A stretch of 64,000 nucleotides of DNA from an uncultured Flavobacteriales bacterium (GCA_946480815.1 CAMLLB010000012.1:22872-86871), one strand, 5' to 3'; positions 8,294 through 17,829 are shown, numbered from the stretch's first letter. Translations and numbers: made by a program. The notes: generated from the letters alone by a model not told the origin.

Positions 8294-9499
8294 ATGCCCC
8301 GTATAATTATCATTGGCGGAGGACCCGCAGGTCTTATGGCCGCAACGCAATTGCTGAAAAGTGAGTGCGAAATCCTATTGCTGGACCAAAAATCAAGTGT
8401 AGGAAGAAAATTCCTCGTTGCCGGTGATGGCGGATTTAATCTCACACATTCCGAAACTCCGAGTGAATTTAGGGAAAAGTATGATTCGGACTGGATAAAA
8501 CAAGCTGTTAGGCAGTTTTCGAATAAGGATTGGATCAAATTCCTGAAACAGATTGGTATTGAGACGAAGGTCGGCTCTTCAGGGAAAATCTTCCCGGAGG
8601 ACGCGATCAAACCAATCCAGGTGTTGAATGCCTGGAAGGAATTCCTGGGATCAAAAGTGCAATTTGCTCTAAATACCCGATTCATCGACTTCAATCAAAA
8701 ACAGGTGGAGATAGAACGGGATACTTCGACTACGCTCAGTAACCCTGGAAAAACAGAGAAAATCAATTTCGATTACCTGGTTTTGGCTTTGGGTGGAAAA
8801 TCCTGGCCGGTTACAGGTTCGGATGGCACGTGGACTGAGATCTTTGAGCAAAAAGGAATTGGTTTGAATCCTTTTCAGGCCAGTAATTCCGGACTCGTTC
8901 TTTATGAAAACTGGTTGGGAGATCTGGAGGGAAAGATCCTGAAAAATATTCGCGTTTCCTGCGGAAATCAAAGTTGCTCCGGAGATTTGGTTTGCACGAC
9001 TTACGGTTTGGAAGGAAAACCGGCTTATGCGATCAATGGTGCGCTTCGAAAGATGGAAAAACCGGTCTTCAAAGTAGACCTGAAACCCCAAATGACACAG
9101 CAAAGAGTCTTTGAAGTTTTGAAAAAGGCAAAGAATCCGTCGCAAGGGCTGAAAGAGTTGAAATTGGGTGAAGTAGCCATTTTTTGGATCAGGAATTTTG
9201 TGTCCAAGCAACGTTTTTTGGATCCAAAGGAATTAGCGAAGGCGATCAAAGAGTTCCCCATTGGGATTAAGGGTTTCCGACCAATTGAGGAAGTGATTTC
9301 CTGTGCCGGAGGTGTCGCGGATTCTGAAATCTCGGAATCGGGCGAGCTGAATAAATTTCCGGGTGTATTTGTTGCCGGTGAAATGATCGATTGGGATGCA
9401 CCTACAGGCGGTTATCTCATACAGGGATGTGTTTCCAGTGGATACGTTGCGGGGAAAGCGATTTCTCGTGCCTTCGACTCCGCTCAGTCACCGGAGTAA
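8294..9499 (+). CDS. HI0933-like FAD-dependent flavoprotein (TIGR03862 type)
   Basis: 401 aa. The N-terminal dinucleotide fold IIIIGGGPAGLMAATQLL is followed by the family motif GRKFLVAGDGGFNLTHSE, a middle beta domain and the C-terminal FAD-binding part PTGGYLIQGCVSSGYVAGKAI. Members of this family (HI0933/BaiN-like) bind FAD and are assigned as NAD(P)-dependent oxidoreductases; the substrate of this type is not known. Two stretches of the protein come from a repeat found elsewhere between genes: the peptide around DTSTTLS (8724-8739) and the last residues AFDSAQS (9472-9487). Both keep the frame. A weak AAAGGA ribosome site precedes the ATG. Confidence 0.88.
   Translation: MPRIIIIGGGPAGLMAATQLLKSECEILLLDQKSSVGRKFLVAGDGGFNLTHSETPSEFREKYDSDWIKQAVRQFSNKDWIKFLKQIGIETKVGSSGKIFPEDAIKPIQVLNAWKEFLGSKVQFALNTRFIDFNQKQVEIERDTSTTLSNPGKTEKINFDYLVLALGGKSWPVTGSDGTWTEIFEQKGIGLNPFQASNSGLVLYENWLGDLEGKILKNIRVSCGNQSCSGDLVCTTYGLEGKPAYAINGALRKMEKPVFKVDLKPQMTQQRVFEVLKKAKNPSQGLKELKLGEVAIFWIRNFVSKQRFLDPKELAKAIKEFPIGIKGFRPIEEVISCAGGVADSEISESGELNKFPGVFVAGEMIDWDAPTGGYLIQGCVSSGYVAGKAISRAFDSAQSPE
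8724..8739 (-). repeat. GAGCGnAGTCGA hairpin family, copy inside the flavoprotein gene
   Basis: The plus strand reads CTTCGACTACGCTCAG, the complement of the family core, flanked by near-complementary GGGATACT / AGTAACCC arms. It adds about ten residues in frame. Confidence 0.8.
9472..9487 (-). repeat. GAGCGnAGTCGA hairpin family, copy at the flavoprotein C-terminus
   Basis: CTTCGACTCCGCTCAG on the plus strand supplies the last residues before the stop at 9497-9499. Flanks GTGCCT / AGTCAC nearly pair. Confidence 0.8.
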
Positions 9500-9591
9500 A
9501 ATATAGTATTGAATTTCAGCGGGGTTGTAGCTAGAATCATGAAGAAATAGTGAATCAGATCAATTACAAATAATTTCATCGACCAAGGCGG

Positions 9592-9607
9592 CTGAGCGGA
9601 GTCGAAG
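9592..9607 (+). repeat. GAGCGnAGTCGA hairpin family, copy at the SPOR gene stop codon
   Basis: CTGAGCGGAGTCGAAG abuts the minus-strand stop codon at 9608-9610. Outer arms ATCGACCA (from 9579) and TGGTCGAT (to 9619) pair, so the hairpin includes the last codons of the SPOR gene. Confidence 0.8.
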
Positions 9608-9994
9608 TCACTGGTCGATCCGCGGTAAATTAATCTTCTCTTTTACAATAAATCCTGTTGGGAATTGCGCCACAGTAGCGGCTTTTACTTTTTCAGCTTC
9701 CAATTGCGTTCTGAAATCACCTACTTTCAAAAAATAATGTGGAGCAACAAATTCTACGTAGGTGTCAACCTTCGGAAATTGTGCCGAAAATTTTGATCGT
9801 GCATCATCAATAAACGATTTATTGGAATCGAACGCCAACTGCAAACGGTACCCGTTAATTTCAGTTGCCGCAGCTGATCCCTGACCTTGAGCACGCACCA
9901 AATCATCGATTCTACTGTCTTTTACAATAGTAACCTGTGCATTTCCAAATGAGGAGATAGCGGATAAGATTGTAATCAGAATCACATTTTTCAT
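9608..9994 (-). CDS. exported SPOR-domain-like protein
   Basis: 128 aa with a signal peptide (MKNVILITILSAISSFGNAQ). The rest fits one SPOR-type fold: NGYRLQLAFDSNKSFIDDARSKF, then FPKVDTYVEFVAPHYFLKVGDFRT and the terminal EKVKAATVAQFPTGFIV, where the G(D/N)F/Y and FPTGFIV positions are characteristic. SPOR domains bind denuded peptidoglycan glycans at division or remodelling sites; binding by this one is inferred. The last residues (PRIDQ) and the stop codon lie within a repeat hairpin, so the natural C-terminus may have been altered. The start at 9994 is set by the signal peptide. Confidence 0.75.
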   Translation of the reverse strand: MKNVILITILSAISSFGNAQVTIVKDSRIDDLVRAQGQGSAAATEINGYRLQLAFDSNKSFIDDARSKFSAQFPKVDTYVEFVAPHYFLKVGDFRTQLEAEKVKAATVAQFPTGFIVKEKINLPRIDQ

Positions 9995-10317
9995 AACAAA
10001 TCGCTTTTGGCAAAGTTAATTGAATTTTTGCACGTGTTGAATTTCACCGGAATTTCAAGAATCTGTTTGAAAAAATCATGCCGTAAAACAAGGCTTAGAA
10101 TGCCCAAAACGGATGTAAGTTGTAGCAAATTAGGGGATTGTTAAGAAATGTGAAAGAATCGAGTTATTTAGAATCATTTTAAATTAAAAAATCGGGCGCA
10201 GAAATTGTCATAAAACTGTCACAGAAACCCCTTATTCTTCTAAATTTGCCATCGTTAATTGCTGTGTTAACATAGGGTTGACAACTTATTTTAGAAACAA
10301 AAATATCTAATAATCAG
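9995..10317. other. 323-base divergent intergenic region
   Basis: Separates the minus-strand SPOR gene from actA. It contains the actA promoter box at 10241 and otherwise AT-rich sequence with no convincing frame or strong hairpin. Confidence 0.6.
10241..10248 (+). promoter_or_regulatory. -7 promoter box for the act/cta operon
   Basis: TAAATTTG matches TAnnTTTG and lies about 70 bases before the actA ATG, leaving a leader of roughly 60 bases. It is the only exact match seen before this eight-gene block. Confidence 0.55.
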
Positions 10318-11655
10318 ATGTTTAGAAGTATAAAACAATGGTGTATCGGTGCGCTTTCAACAGTATTTGTTGTTGGTGCATTTGATAGTTTCGCTGCGGC
10401 TCCGGATGGTGGAGCGCTGTTCAAGGCAAAGTGTGCTACATGTCACTCTCCACACAAAGATGGTACGGGTCCTAAGCTCTTTAAAGTTCGTGAAAAATGG
10501 GCTGCTGAAGGTGCGAAAGAGGGGTCTATCTATCAGTGGGTAGCGAACTGGAATGCCGCTGCTGCCGCAGATCCGTATGCGAAAAAAGTTTCTGGTTTGA
10601 AGTCGACGGCAATGAATACATTCCCGGATTTGGCTGGAAAAACCGAAGATATCGATGCGATCTTCAATTGGGTTGATGAGCAACCAGATCCTTCTCAGGT
10701 AAAAGAGGGTGATGTTGCTGCAGGTCCCGGTGCTGCTGATGAAGTAGAAGAAGATGGTCTTTCATGGGTTTGGATCCTGATGGGAGTTGTTTTCATCGTG
10801 ATCATTATGGCTGTAGGTGGTGTTCGTCGTCAGTTGAGAAACGCAACGAGAGAACATGAAGGTCAGTCTGTAAATGATGACCTTTCATTCGGACAAGAAT
10901 TCAAAGCATGGGCTTGGAAATACAAGCGCTATGTAGGGATCGGAGGATTGGTGATTACACTTTCATTGATCGTGTCTTTGTTCCTTTCACTTTATTCAAT
11001 CGGAGTATTGGAGGATTACCAGCCGTCTCAGCCGATCGAATTCCCACACGATATTCACGCCGGTAAGAACGGAATTGATTGTAAGTATTGTCACAATTCT
11101 GCAATTGACGGGAAAACAGCAGGGATCCCTACTGTAAACGTATGTATGAACTGTCACAAGCAGATCAACGGGAATACTCCTGAGCAACAAGAGAAAATTG
11201 CTAAGATTTACGCTGCTGCAGGTTATGATCCTGCAACTCAGAAGTACTCCGGGAAAACAAAAGAGATTATCTGGAATAAAGTTCACGTTTTACCTGATCA
11301 CGTTTATTTCAACCACCAACAACACGTAGTTGCAGGGCAAGTTGATTGTAAGCAGTGTCACGGTGATATGACAAAAATGAACGAAACTGCAAAAGTTCAG
11401 CCGGTTTCCGAATTGAATAAGATCGAAGGTAACGTTCCATTGACGAAAGCAACGTTGACAATGGGGTGGTGTATCGAATGTCACGCTGAGAAAGAAATCT
11501 CCGCAGGGTCATTGGATTCAAAAGGAAGCAACTATTACAATGAAATACATAACCGTTTGTTAAAAGACAGAAAATTATACAACAAGTTCCTTGAGGACAA
11601 GAAAATAACGGTTAAAGAATTAGGTGGTTGGGAATGTGCTAAATGTCACTATTAA
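10318..11655 (+). CDS. actA: ACIII subunit ActA: monohaem plus pentahaem cytochrome c
   Basis: 445 aa with six CxxCH haem sites at residues 39-43, 255-259, 276-280, 344-348, 385-389 and 440-444. After a signal peptide, residues about 30-122 form a class I cytochrome c domain with Met99 as likely sixth ligand (STAMNTFPDL). Two membrane helices follow (about 149-169 and 206-230), then the pentahaem part. In Alternative Complex III the pentahaem subunit passes electrons from menaquinol oxidation to a cytochrome c acceptor. The fused N-terminal cytochrome is an addition to the basic ActA. First gene of the operon; actB starts 28 bases after it. Confidence 0.95.
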   Translation: MFRSIKQWCIGALSTVFVVGAFDSFAAAPDGGALFKAKCATCHSPHKDGTGPKLFKVREKWAAEGAKEGSIYQWVANWNAAAAADPYAKKVSGLKSTAMNTFPDLAGKTEDIDAIFNWVDEQPDPSQVKEGDVAAGPGAADEVEEDGLSWVWILMGVVFIVIIMAVGGVRRQLRNATREHEGQSVNDDLSFGQEFKAWAWKYKRYVGIGGLVITLSLIVSLFLSLYSIGVLEDYQPSQPIEFPHDIHAGKNGIDCKYCHNSAIDGKTAGIPTVNVCMNCHKQINGNTPEQQEKIAKIYAAAGYDPATQKYSGKTKEIIWNKVHVLPDHVYFNHQQHVVAGQVDCKQCHGDMTKMNETAKVQPVSELNKIEGNVPLTKATLTMGWCIECHAEKEISAGSLDSKGSNYYNEIHNRLLKDRKLYNKFLEDKKITVKELGGWECAKCHY

Positions 11656-11682
11656 TCAATCTAGAACAGTAGAACAAAGATT

Positions 11683-14600
11683 ATGGCTATGTCAAAAAAA
11701 TATTGGAAAGGTCTTGATGAATTGCATGAAACACCTGCATTCGTTGAGTCAAGAGATCGTGAGTTTTCTCCGTCTGTTTCTGTTGACGAATTCTTAGGTG
11801 ATGATCAACTTGCTGAAACATCTACGGCACGTCGTGACTTCTTGAAATTCTTAGGATTCAGTGTTGCAGCTGCTACAGTTGCGGCATGTGAGGCTCCGGT
11901 TACAAAAGCTATTCCTTACGTTGTTAAACCGGAAAACGTAACACCGGGTGTTGCGACCTGGTATGCTTCTACGTATTACGATGGAAATGCATATGCAAGT
12001 ATTGTTGTTAAAACACGTGAAGGTCGACCTATTTATATTAAAGGAAACCGTGATTTCGGATTTACGCAGGGAGCTTTAACTCCTCAGATCGTATCTTCTG
12101 TTCTTTCTCTTTACGATAATGCTCGTTTGAAAACAGCACAAGCTAAAGGAGGGAAAGATATTTCATGGGATAAATTAGACGATGCTGTTCAGGCAGAATT
12201 GGCTAAGATCAAGAAATCAAACGGTAAAGTTGCATTCGTTGCAAACTCGGTAATTTCTCCTTCTATGCAAGGTGCAATTGTAGATTTGTCTACAAGTATC
12301 TATGGAGAAGTGAAAGATGCAAACGGAATGGCAACGGTTCACCCGAACTTTAACTTTATCCAATACGATGCGATTTCTTACGCAGGAATGCGTGAGGCAA
12401 ATATGGACTCATTCGGAATGCGTGCTATTCCTGATTATGATTTCACACAAGCTAAAACAATCGTTAGTATCGGTGCTGACTTCTTGTCAACCTGGTTACT
12501 TGGAAATGCATTCTCTGCTGATTACGGAAAACGCCGTAACCCTGATGGAGAATGGATGAGCAAACACTTCCAGTTCGAATCAACGATGTCTATCACAGGT
12601 TCAAATGCGGATTACCGCGGAATGATCAAGCCAAGTGAGCAGGCAAATGTATTGGCATATATCCTTGGTAAATTCGGAGTAAATGCAGGAGTTTCTTCTG
12701 CTTTACCGAAAGAAGCACAAGCTGTTGCTGATAAAGCAGTGAAAGCATTGAAAGCTTCCAAAGGAATGTCGGTGGTTGTTTCAGGTTCCAATAACAAAGC
12801 AATTCAGATCCTTACAAACAAACTGAATAGCGTGTTGGGAGCTTATGGAAAAACAATCCTATTCGACAAGCAATTACAAATGTTCCAGTCCGAAGATGCG
12901 AAAATGCAGAAATTGGTTTCTGATGTAATCGCAGGAAAAGGACCGGATGCGGTATTCTTCTTAGGAACAAACCCTGTTTACAACTTGCCGAACGGTAAAG
13001 AGTTTGCAGCGGCTCTTGATAAAGTAGCATTAAGTGTTTCATTATCCGGATACGGAGATGAGACAGCTACAAAATGTACATACATTGCTCCTGACCACCA
13101 TGCATTAGAGTCATGGATGGATTACAATCCGAAAGCAGGTCATTACGCAATTGCACAACCTACAATCCGTCCGCTATTCGATACAGCTTCTTCTATGGAG
13201 TCTCTATTGGTTTGGGCAGGAAAGAAACACCGTGGAGGAAAAGATTCACGTGTAGCATACGAATACATTCAAAAGAATTGGGAAATCTACGGATTCCCGA
13301 TGCAAACAAAATACGCGGATTTCAATACGTACTGGGAAATGGCTATTCACAATAGCTGTAACGAAGATTTCGTAATGCCGGGTGCTCCTGCAGTGTTCAA
13401 CGACGCTGCAATGGGTAAAGTAGCTGGTAAATTACCGAAAGCAGGTTCCCTTGAAGTAGTATTGTACCAAAAAGCAGGTATCGGAAATGGAGATATGGCA
13501 GGTAACCCTTGGTTACAAGAGATGCCGGATCCGATTTCCAAAGTGACTTGGGATAACTATATCACCATGTCGCCTGAGACAATGAAAAAAGAAGGTTACG
13601 CAACTACTTTCGACCAGGAGAACGGATTGAACATGGCAACTGTAAAAGTTGGTGGTGAATCAATCACGCTTCCTGTTTACCCTTCGCCGGGACAAGCTGC
13701 CGGTACAATTGGTATCGCTCTTGGATACGGACGTGGGGAAGGAAACGAAAACATCGGTAACGCAGCATTCGTAACAAAACAATACGGAGGTTTCGAAACA
13801 GATGCTAAAGGTAACCGCGTTTCAGTTGGTAAGAATGCATACCGCTTCCTGACTTGGGAGAATGGAACTTACCAAAACAATGTAACGGGATCCATTTCAA
13901 AAGCAGGAAATGATCTTTATCCGATCGCAGCAACACAAATTCATCATACGGTAATGTCCCGTAACTCTATCGTTAGAGAAACGACATTGGACATTTACCA
14001 AAATGAAGAGCCTGGAGCTTACAACCACAAGCATGTATTGCACACGCATGAAGGTGAAGTTCCGATCTCTGAATTCGATTTATGGGATGCACATCCGGTA
14101 GAAAATATCGGTCACCGTTGGGGAATGACAATCGACTTGAACCAATGTTTTGGTTGTGGTGTTTGTATCATTGCTTGTCAGGCTGAAAACAACATTCCTG
14201 TAGTTGGTAAAGACGAAGTTCGCAGAGGCCGTGAAATGCACTGGTTGCGTATCGACCGCTACTTTGCTTCAAGTGAAGAAGCTGCTGTAGGTACACGTAA
14301 GGATCCTGTTTTAGGGCATTTGGATTATGTTGAATCTGAAATTCCTACTGCAAATCCTGCTGTAGTTCACATGCCGATGATGTGTCAGCAGTGTAACCAC
14401 GCTCCGTGTGAAACGGTTTGTCCGGTTGCTGCAACAACGCACTCAAATGAAGGATTAAACCAAATGACTTATAACCGTTGTATCGGTACACGTTACTGTG
14501 CTAACAACTGTCCTTACAAGGTTCGTCGTTTCAACTGGTTTAACTACCCATCTTATAAGAAATTTACAGAGATCAACCCTGCTCAGGACGATTTAGGACG

Positions 14601-14997
14601 TATGGTATTGAACCCTGACGTTACCGTTCGTACACGTGGTGTGATGGAGAAATGTTCATTCTGTGTTCAGAAGATCCAATCTGTGAAATTAGAAGCTAAA
14701 GTTCAGAACCGTACAGTTCAGGATAGCGACTTCGAATCTGCTTGTTCAGATGCTTGTCCTGCCGGAGCGATCGTATTCGGTGACTGGAACGACGTAAACT
14801 CCAAGATCCGTAAAGTATCTGCAGATAAGCGTTCTTACCAGGCTTTGGAAGAAGTAGGTGTGAAGCCGAATGTTTGGTACCAGGTGAAAATTCGTAACAA
14901 CGAAAATGCTGATCTGGACAAGTTGGTAGCAGCAGAGTCTCATCATGGAAGCCATGGAGCACACGCTGAGAAACATGAAAGTAAGTCAAATCATTAA
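11683..14997 (+). CDS. actB: ACIII subunit ActB: molybdopterin-like domain fused to Fe-S domain
   Basis: 1104 aa. A Tat-type start (ARRDFLKFLGFS, Arg50-Arg51) ends at a lipobox-like Cys69, so the protein is probably exported folded and lipidated. The large N-terminal part resembles the catalytic chain of molybdopterin oxidoreductases, which in ACIII carries no molybdenum. The C-terminal third binds Fe-S clusters: CFGCGVCIIAC, CQQCNHAPCETVCP, CIGTRYCANNCP (one Cys short, as expected for a 3Fe-4S site) and CSFCVQK paired with CSDACP. The tail is His-rich. It is the periplasmic electron wire next to ActA and ActC. Confidence 0.96.
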   Translation: MAMSKKYWKGLDELHETPAFVESRDREFSPSVSVDEFLGDDQLAETSTARRDFLKFLGFSVAAATVAACEAPVTKAIPYVVKPENVTPGVATWYASTYYDGNAYASIVVKTREGRPIYIKGNRDFGFTQGALTPQIVSSVLSLYDNARLKTAQAKGGKDISWDKLDDAVQAELAKIKKSNGKVAFVANSVISPSMQGAIVDLSTSIYGEVKDANGMATVHPNFNFIQYDAISYAGMREANMDSFGMRAIPDYDFTQAKTIVSIGADFLSTWLLGNAFSADYGKRRNPDGEWMSKHFQFESTMSITGSNADYRGMIKPSEQANVLAYILGKFGVNAGVSSALPKEAQAVADKAVKALKASKGMSVVVSGSNNKAIQILTNKLNSVLGAYGKTILFDKQLQMFQSEDAKMQKLVSDVIAGKGPDAVFFLGTNPVYNLPNGKEFAAALDKVALSVSLSGYGDETATKCTYIAPDHHALESWMDYNPKAGHYAIAQPTIRPLFDTASSMESLLVWAGKKHRGGKDSRVAYEYIQKNWEIYGFPMQTKYADFNTYWEMAIHNSCNEDFVMPGAPAVFNDAAMGKVAGKLPKAGSLEVVLYQKAGIGNGDMAGNPWLQEMPDPISKVTWDNYITMSPETMKKEGYATTFDQENGLNMATVKVGGESITLPVYPSPGQAAGTIGIALGYGRGEGNENIGNAAFVTKQYGGFETDAKGNRVSVGKNAYRFLTWENGTYQNNVTGSISKAGNDLYPIAATQIHHTVMSRNSIVRETTLDIYQNEEPGAYNHKHVLHTHEGEVPISEFDLWDAHPVENIGHRWGMTIDLNQCFGCGVCIIACQAENNIPVVGKDEVRRGREMHWLRIDRYFASSEEAAVGTRKDPVLGHLDYVESEIPTANPAVVHMPMMCQQCNHAPCETVCPVAATTHSNEGLNQMTYNRCIGTRYCANNCPYKVRRFNWFNYPSYKKFTEINPAQDDLGRMVLNPDVTVRTRGVMEKCSFCVQKIQSVKLEAKVQNRTVQDSDFESACSDACPAGAIVFGDWNDVNSKIRKVSADKRSYQALEEVGVKPNVWYQVKIRNNENADLDKLVAAESHHGSHGAHAEKHESKSNH

Positions 14998-15017
14998 TTG
15001 CTTAAAATTAAAGTCTA

Positions 15018-16463
15018 ATGCATAAGGAAGCTGCAATTCGTGAACCCCTCATATTAGGTCACAAGACGTATCACGAGATTACCGAGGACGTATGTAAACC
15101 GATTGAGGATAAAGCACCGCGCATGTGGTACATTTTATTCGGTATCGCTTTAGTTATCGGATTATATGGAGTAGGATGTATCTTTTACTTGTTAGGAACA
15201 GGTATCGGAGTTTGGGGTCTTAACAAAACTATTGGTTGGGCTTGGGATATCACCAACTTCGTTTGGTGGGTAGGTATCGGTCACGCCGGAACCCTGATCT
15301 CAGCAGTATTGTTATTGTTCCGTCAAAAATGGAGAATGGCTATTAACCGCTCAGCAGAGGCGATGACCATCTTCGCGGTATTCATGGCAGGTTTGTTCCC
15401 GTTAATTCACATGGGTCGTTTATGGGTAGGTTACTGGACACTTCCATTGCCAAACCACTTCGGTTCATTATGGGTTAACTTCAACTCACCATTGTTATGG
15501 GACGTATTCGCGATCTCAACGTATCTTTCCGTATCACTTGTATTCTGGTATATCGGTTTGATTCCTGATTTCGCTACGATCCGTGATCGCGTGAAGAAAC
15601 CTATTCCAAAGAAAATGTACTCAATCCTTTCTTTCGGTTGGTCAGGTCGCGCTAAGCACTGGAACCGTTTCGAATTGGTTTCATTGGTACTTGCAGGTGT
15701 TGCTACACCATTGGTATTCTCGGTTCACTCGATTGTATCCTTTGACTTTGCTACATCGGTTATTCCGGGATGGCACACCACGATTTTCCCTCCATACTTC
15801 GTAGCTGGAGCGGTATTCTCCGGGTTCGCGATGGTACAGACACTTCTTTTGGTCATGCGTAAAGCAATGAAACTGGAAGCGTATATCCATACGAAGCACG
15901 TAGAATACATGAACATCGTAATTATGGTTACCGGATCTATCGTAGGTACGGCATATATTACCGAGTTGTTCATTTCATGGTACTCAGGTGTTGAATACGA
16001 AGCATATGCATTCTTCAACAGAGCAACAGGACCTTACTGGTGGGCTTACTGGTCAATGATGACTTGTAACGTGGTTTCACCTCAGTTGATGTGGTTCAAG
16101 AAATTACGCAGAAGCTTATTGTTTACATTCATCATTTCAATTGTTGTAAACATCGGTATGTGGTTTGAGCGTTACGTAATTATCGTGACTTCCATCCACC
16201 GTGATTACTTGCCATCTTCCTGGTCTATGCACTACCCAAGTCACATCGACTTAGGTGTATATATCGGAACGATCGGTTTGTTCTTCGTATTCTTCTTATT
16301 GTTTGCTCGTTTCTTCCCGGTATTGGCATTGAACGAATTGAAAACAATCTTGAAATCATCCGGTGAATCTTATAAGAACGATACCGCTCCGGTTCACCCT
16401 TATTTTGCAAAAAACGGTCATGGTAGTCACGGACACGATGATCACGATACTCATAATCATTAA
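15018..16463 (+). CDS. actC: ACIII subunit ActC (NrfD/PsrC-type quinol-binding membrane protein)
   Basis: 481 aa with about ten membrane helices; the first is near residues 38-62 (MWYILFGIALVIGLYGVGCIF). Family signatures include WAWDITNFVWWVGIGHAGTL and NFNSPLLWDVFAISTYLS. ActC is the membrane subunit where menaquinol is expected to bind and be oxidised. A His/Gly/Asp-rich tail follows the last helix (HGSHGHDDHDTHNH), a feature shared with the tail of ActB and the N-terminus of CtaD here. The start follows actB by 20 bases, and actD begins 9 bases after its stop. Confidence 0.95.
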   Translation: MHKEAAIREPLILGHKTYHEITEDVCKPIEDKAPRMWYILFGIALVIGLYGVGCIFYLLGTGIGVWGLNKTIGWAWDITNFVWWVGIGHAGTLISAVLLLFRQKWRMAINRSAEAMTIFAVFMAGLFPLIHMGRLWVGYWTLPLPNHFGSLWVNFNSPLLWDVFAISTYLSVSLVFWYIGLIPDFATIRDRVKKPIPKKMYSILSFGWSGRAKHWNRFELVSLVLAGVATPLVFSVHSIVSFDFATSVIPGWHTTIFPPYFVAGAVFSGFAMVQTLLLVMRKAMKLEAYIHTKHVEYMNIVIMVTGSIVGTAYITELFISWYSGVEYEAYAFFNRATGPYWWAYWSMMTCNVVSPQLMWFKKLRRSLLFTFIISIVVNIGMWFERYVIIVTSIHRDYLPSSWSMHYPSHIDLGVYIGTIGLFFVFFLLFARFFPVLALNELKTILKSSGESYKNDTAPVHPYFAKNGHGSHGHDDHDTHNH

Positions 16464-16472
16464 TAGAGAAAC

Positions 16473-17009
16473 ATGGCAGAGAAAGTAATTTATGCAATGT
16501 ATGACGACGACGATGTGCTAAAAGACGGCGCAAAGAAGTTAGTCGCTAAAGGAGTTAAAGTAGCTGACGTGTTTTCTCCGTTCCCGATTCACGGAATTGA
16601 TCCGATTATCGGTGTAAAGCACACACGTTTGGGTATTATGGCATTCTTGTATGGTTTGACAGGTACTACATTGGCAACGTTGGGAATGAACTATTTCATG
16701 ATCCACGACTGGCCGATGAACATTGGTGGTAAACCGAGCATGAGCTATTTGGACAACGTTTTGGCTTTCATTCCGATTACGTTCGAGTTCACAGTATTGT
16801 GTGCTGCTCACGGAATGGCAATCACTTATTTATTATTAAATAGGACTTTGCCGGGAATGCCAGCAACAAACCCTGATCCTCGTACGACAGATGATAAGTT
16901 CGTAATGGAATTGCGCTTGTCTGATAACGGTCAGTTCTCTGAAGCAGAATTGATGACGATGTTGAATGAGACAGGAGTGATAGAAATAGATCAAAAAGAT
17001 ATTCATTAA
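16473..17009 (+). CDS. actD: ACIII subunit ActD (DUF3341)
   Basis: 178 aa. The DUF3341 pattern is complete: a soluble N-terminus (VIYAMYDDDDVLKDGAKKL, KVADVFSPFPIHGIDPIIGV), two membrane helices (about residues 50-72 and 93-118), and a soluble C-terminus with the motif DPRTTDDKFVMEL. ActD is a peripheral-membrane helper of ACIII thought to stabilise ActC; no redox cofactor is visible. It is tightly packed between actC and actE. Confidence 0.93.
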   Translation: MAEKVIYAMYDDDDVLKDGAKKLVAKGVKVADVFSPFPIHGIDPIIGVKHTRLGIMAFLYGLTGTTLATLGMNYFMIHDWPMNIGGKPSMSYLDNVLAFIPITFEFTVLCAAHGMAITYLLLNRTLPGMPATNPDPRTTDDKFVMELRLSDNGQFSEAELMTMLNETGVIEIDQKDIH

Positions 17010-17054
17010 TTAACTGTAGATAGTAAGTCTTACAGAGTTTAAAGACCAATACAG

Positions 17055-17801
17055 ATGAAAGTAAAATTCAAGGCATTTGCACAGTTTTCTTTGGTAGCGT
17101 TGCTAGCTGCAGCGTGTACTTCTGATCCTGATAGTGCAGGTTTAGAATACATGCCTGATATGTATCGTTCTCCTGCGGTTGAGCCGTATGTTGATTATGG
17201 TGAAGTTCGCGGTCAGATCAATGACGAAATGAAAATGCGTCGTTCCGCAATGGTTCCGCCGCGTTATGCAATTCCTTATTGGGGTACAGATTCGGCAACT
17301 GTTCACACGTTGCTACCATACCACCGTATGCCCGGCAGATTGTTTGCAGAAACACATGGCTTGTACCAATATGATTTGTCTTCGAATGAAGATGCGGATT
17401 ATGAATACAAAATGTCTGCTGCAGATGTGAACCCGATCAAGTTAACTTCAAAAGAAGTTGCTGATAAAGTGTTCGCAGAAGGAAAGGCATTGTACCAGAT
17501 AAACTGTAATCACTGTCATGGTGAGAAAGGTGACGGAGAAGGACCGATGGTTAAATCCGGAGCTTATACCGGTGCAGCTGTATTGAGTGGTTTGGCAATC
17601 CAGGAAGGACAAATGTTCTACTCTATTTACTACGGTAAAGGAATGATGGGTTCTCATGCATCTTTATTGAATAAGAAAGAGATCTGGACATTGGTTCATT
17701 ACGTAAGAAAGTTCCAGGACCAAAAGTATGGTACGTTTGATGCTAATGGAGCTCCGGCTTGGGGAACAATGGCACCAGCTGATACATCAGCAACAAACTA
17801 A
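17055..17801 (+). CDS. actE: ACIII subunit ActE: monohaem cytochrome c lipoprotein
   Basis: 248 aa. The start MKVKFKAFAQFSLVALLAAAC places a lipobox Cys at residue 21. After the ACIII-specific segment (YMPDMYRSPAVEPY, MVPPRYAIPYWG) comes a cytochrome c domain with one CNHCH site at 151-155 and GEKGDGEGP. The later GKGMMGSHASLL region can supply the Met ligand. ActE sits on the periplasmic face and can pass electrons to the oxidase or to soluble cytochrome c. Part of the continuous operon. Confidence 0.94.
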   Translation: MKVKFKAFAQFSLVALLAAACTSDPDSAGLEYMPDMYRSPAVEPYVDYGEVRGQINDEMKMRRSAMVPPRYAIPYWGTDSATVHTLLPYHRMPGRLFAETHGLYQYDLSSNEDADYEYKMSAADVNPIKLTSKEVADKVFAEGKALYQINCNHCHGEKGDGEGPMVKSGAYTGAAVLSGLAIQEGQMFYSIYYGKGMMGSHASLLNKKEIWTLVHYVRKFQDQKYGTFDANGAPAWGTMAPADTSATN

Positions 17802-17829
17802 TATTTACTAAGACAGAAAACAAATAGAA

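Noticed and set aside
8669..9211. 180-codon minus-strand frame within the flavoprotein gene
   Set aside because: Overlaps conserved coding sequence throughout and shows no domain.
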